DNA of 37,558 nt from a virus, in the IMG/VR virus record IMGVR_UViG_3300036791_000978, positions 1 to 37,558 of that record, one strand, 5' to 3'. This document shows positions 28,629 through 35,335 of this stretch, piece after piece. The notes below the pieces were generated by a model. That model was not told the DNA's origin and searched no databases. It saw only the letters and a program-made list of their open reading frames with translations. Position 1 is the stretch's first letter; each line of letters begins with the position of its first letter. Both the position numbers and the translations under genes were made by a program.

Positions 28629-30203
28629 ATGCCGTTTCAACCAGGCACAGTATGGAACGATCAGCTCAATGATGAGGTGATGGTCGATGGCAGTGTCCCG
28701 ATTAACGGCATTAACAACACCTTACCGCCCAGCGCCATCGATAAAAATCTCGCAGCCGATCAGACCAATCGGCTCAGTGCATTCGATTCATTAAATCGGC
28801 CGCGGCCTGGCACGATTGCCCGGATGCAAACGACCGGTGGCTTTGATTCGATTCACCATGTCGGTAGCGGAAAGTTTCTCTACAACAGCGCCGGCCAATG
28901 GGGCCTGTACAATTCGCGCAGCCAAGTCAACACGGGCGGATTAGCGGGTGCGCCTGCCTTTGCGACTGGTGACCAGATCTATTCGGCCTTATGCGACCAG
29001 GTGCTTTACTTCTCGCGAGGCGGCACGCTCTACAAGTACACGCCGGCGACCGGCGCCTTCGGCACCGTTGCGTTACCCAGTGCATGGCCAACGGCTTCTT
29101 ATCCGATCTGGGCTTTTGAACGGCTGATCTATGTATATCAGAACACGCTGGTTTGTTCGGACATTCTCAATCCGGAATACTTTGATACGATTACCGGCGA
29201 AGTGACTCTTGACCCGATTGCTTCAGATCTGATTACCGGTCAGTGCATGTGGCAAAATCAGACCATCGCAGTGTTCCGTAACGGCTCGACTTGGATAATT
29301 GTTACCGGGCCGAACCTGGATGTTCCCAACTGGGAAGTTAACCGGGCCAGTGCGACAGTCGGCTGCTGTAGCCATGGAACTATTGTGCAATGCGGAGTGG
29401 AAGTCTATTTCCTGAGTGAGACTGGCCGCGGCGTATACGCTCTATCGCAAATGCCGACATCAAACCAGATGGGGGTCTGGACGCCGATTTCTATTCCGGT
29501 AAAGAAGTACATTGATCGGATCAACTGGAGCGCAGTTTCCAACGCGCGAGCAACTTACTGGAACGATTTGTATATCCTGAGTGTGCCGTTGGATGGGGCG
29601 ACTCACAACAATTTCATGTTGGTCTATTCGGTGACCTTGGACACCTGGCAAGGCCAGTGGTGTTTTGATATTCTCGGCGGCGATTACGGGTTCCGGGATT
29701 CGGCTAGAGATCGGACCAACCCGAGCAAGACCATTCTAATGGCGGGAACCCTGGACGGGATTGCTTCTGAATTCAGCTATCCGACTGATCAGCGTTATTA
29801 CGATACCGACCTGGCTAATAACCAAGATCCGATTGCCTCGAGTATGATCAGTCGGTCATATACCTTCACTGATTACACTTTTCCGAATTTTAATCAGCTG
29901 CAACCGTACTCGGCCAGGCTACAATTTCTCGAGAGCGAAGAGAACGTTGACGTAACGGTGGTTATCGATCGAACGATTGAACCATTGACGCTCAATAGCG
30001 TCACGAGCGGAGCGTTATTACAATTGACGATTCCCGCGTTGCCCTTCGACCTGGACGTCACCGGTTACTACAATTTGCCAATCTCGCTGATGAGTATCGG
30101 TGTCTGCACTGAACTCCAGATTGAAGTGACCGGAGAAGGCAACTGGACACTGTTCCAAATAAAGGTGGCGGCATGGCAAACGGCACCATTACTCGCCCTA
30201 TGA
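28629..30203 (+). CDS. Tail tubular protein B-like (tail nozzle)
   Basis: This 524-aa protein begins 4 bp after its partner. It consists of repeated beta strands with Trp/Tyr at regular spacing (LVCSDILNPEYFDTITGEV; VFRNGSTWIIVTGPN), consistent with the beta-propeller nozzle of short tails. The end (ITGEGNWTLFQIKVAAW-like) is typical of phage tail nozzle proteins in similar positions. It would form the lower tail through which DNA leaves. The next gene starts inside its last 31 bases. Confidence 0.7.
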   Translation: MPFQPGTVWNDQLNDEVMVDGSVPINGINNTLPPSAIDKNLAADQTNRLSAFDSLNRPRPGTIARMQTTGGFDSIHHVGSGKFLYNSAGQWGLYNSRSQVNTGGLAGAPAFATGDQIYSALCDQVLYFSRGGTLYKYTPATGAFGTVALPSAWPTASYPIWAFERLIYVYQNTLVCSDILNPEYFDTITGEVTLDPIASDLITGQCMWQNQTIAVFRNGSTWIIVTGPNLDVPNWEVNRASATVGCCSHGTIVQCGVEVYFLSETGRGVYALSQMPTSNQMGVWTPISIPVKKYIDRINWSAVSNARATYWNDLYILSVPLDGATHNNFMLVYSVTLDTWQGQWCFDILGGDYGFRDSARDRTNPSKTILMAGTLDGIASEFSYPTDQRYYDTDLANNQDPIASSMISRSYTFTDYTFPNFNQLQPYSARLQFLESEENVDVTVVIDRTIEPLTLNSVTSGALLQLTIPALPFDLDVTGYYNLPISLMSIGVCTELQIEVTGEGNWTLFQIKVAAWQTAPLLAL

Positions 30204-30649
30204 ACACGCATCACACATCTTTTGTTAAGGTGATGGAGAAAGCAGGGCCATTTATTCAGGAACGTTATGCTGCGTGGGCCCTGGCAAGTATCGAAACGCT
30301 CTGTGATTACTTCGCCTGGTACTGGAACCGGGGTACTCTTGCGATTTATTTTGATCGCCTTGGCGAGGTTGACGGGGTTTGCCTGATCAAGTTGTTTCGT
30401 TATTTATCACAATCCATGGATAAATGGGTGCATGAGCCTTGCGGGCAATTTGCCCTAGTTGAAGTATTGATCGCTGATCATCCTAAGGCAATTGCCGGAA
30501 CTTTCCGCGAGCTCTTTGCGCGCTGGGGTAAGCAGGATTTTATACTTTGGGACAGAGGCGAACGGACAGAAGGCGGCCCGCACAGGCTATACACCTGGAA
30601 ACAATATCTGAAATTAACCAAACGCTTGACCAGTGGTCTGGTGTCATAA
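30173..30649 (+). CDS. Internal virion protein, acyltransferase-like fold
   Basis: This is a 158-aa product that overlaps the nozzle gene. It has an alpha/beta pattern with YFDRLGEVDGVCLIKLF (about 60-76), a strand-loop-helix around 93-120 (QFALVEVLIADHPKAIAG), and a basic end. The layout resembles phage internal virion proteins likened to toxin-activating acyltransferases or GNAT folds. The typical acyl-CoA loop is not obvious, so catalysis should not be assumed. Genes for internal core proteins follow. Confidence 0.5.
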   Translation: MANGTITRPMNTHHTSFVKVMEKAGPFIQERYAAWALASIETLCDYFAWYWNRGTLAIYFDRLGEVDGVCLIKLFRYLSQSMDKWVHEPCGQFALVEVLIADHPKAIAGTFRELFARWGKQDFILWDRGERTEGGPHRLYTWKQYLKLTKRLTSGLVS

Positions 30650-30666
30650 CAGAAAAAGATAAGATT

Positions 30667-31194
30667 ATGGGTTCTGCACCAAGTCCGCCGCAACCGCCAA
30701 CTCCGGGTGAAGCCGCGCAAGCCGCAGTTGGGACTGCTGGCGCCGGCGAGATGATGTCTATCGCTAATCAGCCGGTTGAACAATATGCCAATCTCTATAC
30801 GAGCGGTCAGTTGGGGCCAAATGAAATACAGACCCAGCAAGCGCTCGCAGACAGGGCTGCTTATCAGGGAGCTGTCGCGCAACAGGACATTCAGAGTCGC
30901 GTTGATCCGCTGGCCTATGCCCAGCGCCAGATGCGGTTGCAGGCCGATACAGCGCGGCTGGCCAGGATCTACGGCACTGACCCAAGCGCATTTTCGTTCC
31001 GTGGTCCAAGCGCATATCAGGTGCCGGGAGTATCAGGTGCACCCTCTTTAGCTAACTTGACTCAAGCTGGTCAAGCAATCGCCGGTAATCTCTCTACAGC
31101 CAGTGTGAATGCCGGCGGCGGTGATCCTCGACTGACGCCGGGTAGTGCGCAGGATCTACCGACGCAACCCGCGTCACAAGGATATTTTACTTAA
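30667..31194 (+). CDS. Internal virion protein, Gln/Ala-rich
   Basis: This 175-aa protein has a Pro-rich start, a helical centre rich in Gln, Ala and Tyr (about 35-115) and a Gly/Pro-rich end. There is no membrane helix and no catalytic motif. AAGATAAG precedes the ATG. It lies within the run of structural genes between the tail nozzle and the large ejection protein and is probably packaged. Confidence 0.55.
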   Translation: MGSAPSPPQPPTPGEAAQAAVGTAGAGEMMSIANQPVEQYANLYTSGQLGPNEIQTQQALADRAAYQGAVAQQDIQSRVDPLAYAQRQMRLQADTARLARIYGTDPSAFSFRGPSAYQVPGVSGAPSLANLTQAGQAIAGNLSTASVNAGGGDPRLTPGSAQDLPTQPASQGYFT

Positions 31195-31204
31195 AGGAGG
31201 GCGT

Positions 31205-33061
31205 ATGGCAGCTCAGGTTCCGGTTCCTACAGCGACGGTCGGCAACAAGAACTATTTTACCGGTCAGACGATCAATTATTCCGGCTCTCCATACACGCCG
31301 CTTTATGACCAGACTGGAACGCTGCAAGGGTTCAGCAACAATGCAGGCGCTTTTGTCGATCCGAACTCGGCGTTAGCCGGATTGGTTGCGCCAAAGATCG
31401 ATGTCAGCGGTGCGGCGGGCGGCGGCGCTGCGGCAGGTCCGGCCTCTTACCTGAATCCGACTCCAGGCAATACGAACATGCCGGCAATCATGCCGGGTAG
31501 CGGCGCTACCCACATGTATTATTCGACTCCCTCAACCGGGCCAGGCGCGGCGGCTTACGATCCTAATACGTACTCGATGGCGGCGGGCGCGCAGAACCTT
31601 TTCGGGGGCACCCCTTACATGGGCTACCAGATCTATCAGGCTCCTGGTGGAATGGTGGCGGCATATGACCCGAACACCGGCACTTTCGGACGACTGCAAG
31701 GCAATAGCTACGTGCCGATGAGTCGCGACGAGGCGACCCAAGCGGGCTTGATCAGCGCGACGACTACGCCGGCATTGCCTGAACAGAATGCCCTCGGGAT
31801 GATGGGTCAGATCGATCCGACCGGGGAAGCGTTGCGCCAATCGCTAGGTCAAAGCTATCTATCGACTTTGGGCCAAGCGCCCATGCCAACGGCGCCGACC
31901 ATGGCGCAAGGCCCATCATTCGCTGGTGGCCAGGCACCTGCGGCTGGCGATGTCCAGAGTTATCTAAATCTGTACAAGCAGATCGATCCACAAGGTTACG
32001 CGCAACGCCAGGGAATGGCACAGCAAGTCGGCGATTACGTAACCAGGGTGACTGGTCAAGCTCCGAGTAGCGCCCAGGATGCTTTAGCCAAGTATTCCCA
32101 ACTTGATCCGGCAGGATACGCGCAACTCGGTCAATTAGGTGGAGCAATGGGTTCGTATTTGAGCAGTGCCCAGCAACAGGCTGCTTTAGGTACGCAGCTT
32201 GATCCGGAAACGGTTCGCGAGATTACGCAAGCCACTCGACAAGGCCAGGTTGCGCGCGGGAACGTTTACGGCACACCTCAATTGATGCAAGAAGCCATCA
32301 CTCGCGGTCAAGCTGGCCTGGCAATACAACAACAGCGGCAAGCGGCTTTAGGGCAAGCAACTCAAGGGATGCAGAGTTATTTAGGCAGTGGTCTCACCCC
32401 TGGCGAATTTGGACAAAATCTTTATCAGCAGGGTTTAGCTCAGCAGCAAGCAGCTCTTGGAACACAGCAAGGCTGGTTGTCGAGCGGGCAAAGTTTAGGC
32501 GATATCGCCAACAATCTGTATCAACAGGGGTTTGCTCGCAATTTGGGAGCTTATCAGGCTCAACAGCAAGCGGCCATCGCGCAAAATCAACAGGCACTAA
32601 ACCTTTATCAGTCGCAGTTGGGGGCACGCAGCGGAGCGCAGCAGGGTGCACTTGGTTATCTTGGCAGCGGCCAGACACCCCTGGGAGCAGCGACCAGTTA
32701 TATGGGGATGGGTGAGCAGGCGGCTGGGGCTGCGGCCCAAGGCGGTACGCAATATAATCCGGCCAGTCTGAGCCCGACCTACACGGGTGCAGGCGCATCA
32801 CAATTCCCGCAATACGGAATCGATACCAGCCAGCTGGCCAATCAGTGGTACAACAGCCTGGGTGCATACGGCGGCGGAATGCCAACGAGCGGAGGCAATC
32901 TTGGGAAGGCCGCTGGCTCTGCTGCGACCGGAGCCCTGTCTGGGGCGGCTAGCGGAGCCGCACTCGGAAGCGCCGTGCCCGGAATCGGCACGGCAGTGGG
33001 AGCCGTAGGGGGAGCTTTAGTGGGAGGTTTAGGAGCAGGTGCTAGTAGCTATTATTCGTGA
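31205..33061 (+). CDS. Large internal virion protein with Gly-rich hydrophobic C-terminus
   Basis: This is a 618-aa product from ATG 31205 after a strong AAAGGAGGG site. It contains long Gln/Ala/Gly/Tyr-rich repeated segments, including near-repeats such as 'LYQQGLAQQQAALGTQQGWL' and 'LYQQGFARNLGAYQAQQQAA' (about 407-475). The C-terminal ~60 residues are a Gly/Ala-rich hydrophobic zipper (GAASGAALGSAVPGIGTAVG), the type of segment that inserts into membranes in ejection proteins. It probably leaves the capsid with the DNA and helps form the trans-envelope channel. Confidence 0.6.
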   Translation: MAAQVPVPTATVGNKNYFTGQTINYSGSPYTPLYDQTGTLQGFSNNAGAFVDPNSALAGLVAPKIDVSGAAGGGAAAGPASYLNPTPGNTNMPAIMPGSGATHMYYSTPSTGPGAAAYDPNTYSMAAGAQNLFGGTPYMGYQIYQAPGGMVAAYDPNTGTFGRLQGNSYVPMSRDEATQAGLISATTTPALPEQNALGMMGQIDPTGEALRQSLGQSYLSTLGQAPMPTAPTMAQGPSFAGGQAPAAGDVQSYLNLYKQIDPQGYAQRQGMAQQVGDYVTRVTGQAPSSAQDALAKYSQLDPAGYAQLGQLGGAMGSYLSSAQQQAALGTQLDPETVREITQATRQGQVARGNVYGTPQLMQEAITRGQAGLAIQQQRQAALGQATQGMQSYLGSGLTPGEFGQNLYQQGLAQQQAALGTQQGWLSSGQSLGDIANNLYQQGFARNLGAYQAQQQAAIAQNQQALNLYQSQLGARSGAQQGALGYLGSGQTPLGAATSYMGMGEQAAGAAAQGGTQYNPASLSPTYTGAGASQFPQYGIDTSQLANQWYNSLGAYGGGMPTSGGNLGKAAGSAATGALSGAASGAALGSAVPGIGTAVGAVGGALVGGLGAGASSYYS

Positions 33062-33082
33062 GCCCTTATTGGAGCATTAAAT

Positions 33083-33262
33083 ATGGCAAAGAAGAATTGG
33101 ATCGCGGGAGCAATCAAGTCACCGGGAGCACTTCATAAACAGATGGGTGTGCCTGCGGGTACAAAAATTCCGGCTAAGAAGCTCGCAGCGGCAGCGAGCA
33201 AAGGCGGCAAGCTGGGTAAACGTGCGCGACTGGCTCAAACGCTGCGCAAGCTTCACCCATGA
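33083..33262 (+). CDS. Small basic conserved phage protein
   Basis: This 59-aa protein is highly basic (KKNWIAGAIKSPGALHKQMG at the start; GGKLGKRARLAQTLRKL at the end). Very similar short proteins with 'IKxPGALHKQxGVPxG' and 'KLGKRARLAQTLKK' recur in tail gene regions of many phages, annotated without function. The start follows GGAGC, and its stop overlaps the next gene (ATGA). Confidence 0.7.
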   Translation: MAKKNWIAGAIKSPGALHKQMGVPAGTKIPAKKLAAAASKGGKLGKRARLAQTLRKLHP

Positions 33263-33417
33263 AAGCGCTCTGGTACTGTTGCTATTGGCTGGTGATCTTC
33301 GGCGTGACCTTACGCGTGCTCCTAAAGATCGAAAACAATACGCGGCCACCGTTAAGGAATTATGCCAAGCAAGACACAGAAGCAGAGGCGGCTCTTTGGG
33401 GCGGCATTAGCCGCTAA
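33259..33417 (+). CDS. Small membrane peptide
   Basis: This 52-aa product starts at an ATGA overlap. One N-terminal hydrophobic helix (about 3-21, LWYCCYWLVIFGVTLRVLL) is followed by a charged hydrophilic tail. Its 3' half overlaps the next gene (from 33362) in another frame. No motif is recognised. Confidence 0.45.
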   Translation: MKALWYCCYWLVIFGVTLRVLLKIENNTRPPLRNYAKQDTEAEAALWGGISR

Positions 33418-33526
33418 GCGCGGAGCGAAAAGCTTTCCGGAAGCGCAAAAGATTGCCGGCCAGATGACGGAGAAACAGCTGGAGGATTTTGCCCGTAAGC
33501 CGAAGAAGAAGAAGGGCTATCTATGA
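33362..33526 (+). CDS. Small basic phage protein (DUF3008-like)
   Basis: This 54-aa protein starts MPSKTQKQRRLFGAALAAKR and is basic at both ends. Short phage proteins beginning 'MPSKTKKQxRLM' are common in structural regions, and this one matches that form. It overlaps the preceding membrane peptide and is coupled to the following membrane protein by ATGA. Function is unknown. Confidence 0.65.
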   Translation: MPSKTQKQRRLFGAALAAKRGAKSFPEAQKIAGQMTEKQLEDFARKPKKKKGYL

Positions 33527-33714
33527 TCGCCGCGCTGATTCATCTGCTGATCGTCATTATTATTCTGGGCTTGGTGTTTTGGCTCTTGTGGTGGGCGTTG
33601 TCTTATCTTCCGATGCCCGCTCCCTTCGCACAGATTGCTCGATTCCTCGTTGTGCTGATTTTCGCCCTGATTCTGATCTACCTTTTGTTACCACTAGCTA
33701 ACGTGAGGATGTAA
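33523..33714 (+). CDS. Small two-helix membrane protein (Thivi_2564-like)
   Basis: This 63-aa protein has helix one (about 5-27, LIHLLIVIIILGLVFWLLWW), a short Pro-rich turn (YLPMPAPFAQIAR) and helix two (about 42-58, FLVVLIFALILIYLLLPL). The turn sequence with Pro and Phe between two helices resembles a family of short phage and bacterial membrane proteins (Thivi_2564 type). A Lys-rich stretch with AAGAAGAAGAAGG precedes the ATG, which overlaps the upstream stop. Function is unknown, and a lysis role is possible but not indicated. Confidence 0.65.
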   Translation: MIAALIHLLIVIIILGLVFWLLWWALSYLPMPAPFAQIARFLVVLIFALILIYLLLPLANVRM

Positions 33715-33717
33715 CCT

Positions 33718-35334
33718 ATGGCTGCTGCACCTGTCGTTCGACCTTCCACATTAAATTTAAGACGACCCTATCTCCCGCGACGTTATGGGAGCCCTTACGG
33801 TCAACCCGCCGCGGGTAGCGGCATAAATGTCGGGCAGATCGGCAAAGGGATTAGCGACCTGGTAGCCGCGATCCAGAAAGGGCAGGCGGCAGAGAAGCTT
33901 CGGCAGCAACAAGACCAGCAGAACGCCATCGCGAACCGGCTCATGAACACGTCTAATCCGATGCTCGGCACGGTTGCTCCGCGCGCGGCTCTGGTAGCGC
34001 CAGGGGTTAACCCGGCGACTGGCGCCGCGAATGTTCTAAAGGCTGGCGTACCAACAACCGGTACTGCGCCGATTACGGGCGGGGTAAACGAAATCGCGGT
34101 ACGCCAACAATTAATTAATCAGGCTATTGAGGAAGCCAAACTGCGCGCTGCCTTGGGGGGCGGTGGGGGCGGTGGTGGTGGTGCCAGAGGACCGGTCGGG
34201 CCTGCGGCAGGCAGTAGATCAGGCTGGGCGCGTCAAGGGGTTGGTGGTGCTGCTGGTGGTGGCGGCCGTGCTGCAACTAGCGGTGGTGGCACTCGCGCTG
34301 CTGCAGGTAGCGGTGGAGGTGCCGGAAAAGCCGGAGCGGTTGATACCAATGCGCCACAGAATCCGGCTCAATACAATTTCAACACGCTGAGCAACCAGTT
34401 TGATACGCAGCAAGGCCGCAAAGGTGCGTATGCCGAGATATCGCCTTTCCTCAACAATGTTCACCCGGCTTATGATCCAAAAGATCCGAATCAAACGCCT
34501 CCGGACACAGGTTTATGGATGAATGCTAAGGGCGGGCTCGACTATTACCAGGACGGCAAGTTGAAAACCAGTATGATGGGCAATGATGCCGATTACTGGT
34601 TGCAACGGTTTAATACCGCCAGAAGCAATGCTGGCATGGACCCCATTCATACGCCACTGCAAGGCAGTGGTACTCCGGATGATCCGTACATTCTCAAAAA
34701 TTCCTGGGATTTAGGCAGTGTGCCTTATAACCAGTACTTTACGACGATCGATAGTCCAAAGGTCGGACAGAAGTTGAGACGTGAAGATATCCCGAAAGAG
34801 GCACTTGCTTCAGCGGTGGGCCTTGGCGGCAGCGGCGGTGCAGGCGAGGATTATTTCAGCAGTTACAAAGGTGCCACCGGAGGCCGGACGACTGGCCCGG
34901 ATTTACCTGCGCCGACTCCTTTGGCGCCTGAGACTGGCTACTCAGGGTATGAAGCGTCGTTTGGCGCGGAAGGCCTCGTGCCATCTCCTACCGCCGATTT
35001 TGGTGATCCCTTTGCGTCGAGGTTCAATCAGCCGGTGCCGCCGACGGTTCCGGACGATCAAGCTTATACGTCAAGGTACAATCCGCCGACGTTGCCCGCG
35101 ACCGATGAGCAAGCGCAAACGGCGAGATTCAATCCGCCAGTGGCGCCGCCATCTAGCGTGACGCCTGATGACCAGGCCTATGCGCAAAGGTTCAATCCGC
35201 CAGTACCTCCTGCCGCGGCGCCAATGAATACCTTGACCAACGAATCGGTGGGGGCGCCAGCGCCAGATGTAGCGTCGCCATCTTCGGATGTTAATTCCCA
35301 ACTGAATTCGTATCTGTTAATGGGCGGTACATGA
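33718..35334 (+). CDS. Internal virion protein with tandem RFNPP repeats
   Basis: This 538-aa protein has a basic Pro/Tyr-rich start (LRRPYLPRRYGSPYGQ), then a helical Gln-rich segment (about 38-75). A Gly-rich disordered stretch (about 145-205) precedes a central globular region (about 215-370). Near the C-terminus (about 430-505) four tandem repeats of roughly 20 residues share the core RFNPPV/RYNPP followed by DDQAY/DEQAQ. The repeats may bind a partner in the virion core. Its stop is 1 bp before the ejection protein gene. Confidence 0.6.
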   Translation: MAAAPVVRPSTLNLRRPYLPRRYGSPYGQPAAGSGINVGQIGKGISDLVAAIQKGQAAEKLRQQQDQQNAIANRLMNTSNPMLGTVAPRAALVAPGVNPATGAANVLKAGVPTTGTAPITGGVNEIAVRQQLINQAIEEAKLRAALGGGGGGGGGARGPVGPAAGSRSGWARQGVGGAAGGGGRAATSGGGTRAAAGSGGGAGKAGAVDTNAPQNPAQYNFNTLSNQFDTQQGRKGAYAEISPFLNNVHPAYDPKDPNQTPPDTGLWMNAKGGLDYYQDGKLKTSMMGNDADYWLQRFNTARSNAGMDPIHTPLQGSGTPDDPYILKNSWDLGSVPYNQYFTTIDSPKVGQKLRREDIPKEALASAVGLGGSGGAGEDYFSSYKGATGGRTTGPDLPAPTPLAPETGYSGYEASFGAEGLVPSPTADFGDPFASRFNQPVPPTVPDDQAYTSRYNPPTLPATDEQAQTARFNPPVAPPSSVTPDDQAYAQRFNPPVPPAAAPMNTLTNESVGAPAPDVASPSSDVNSQLNSYLLMGGT

Positions 35335-35335
35335 A

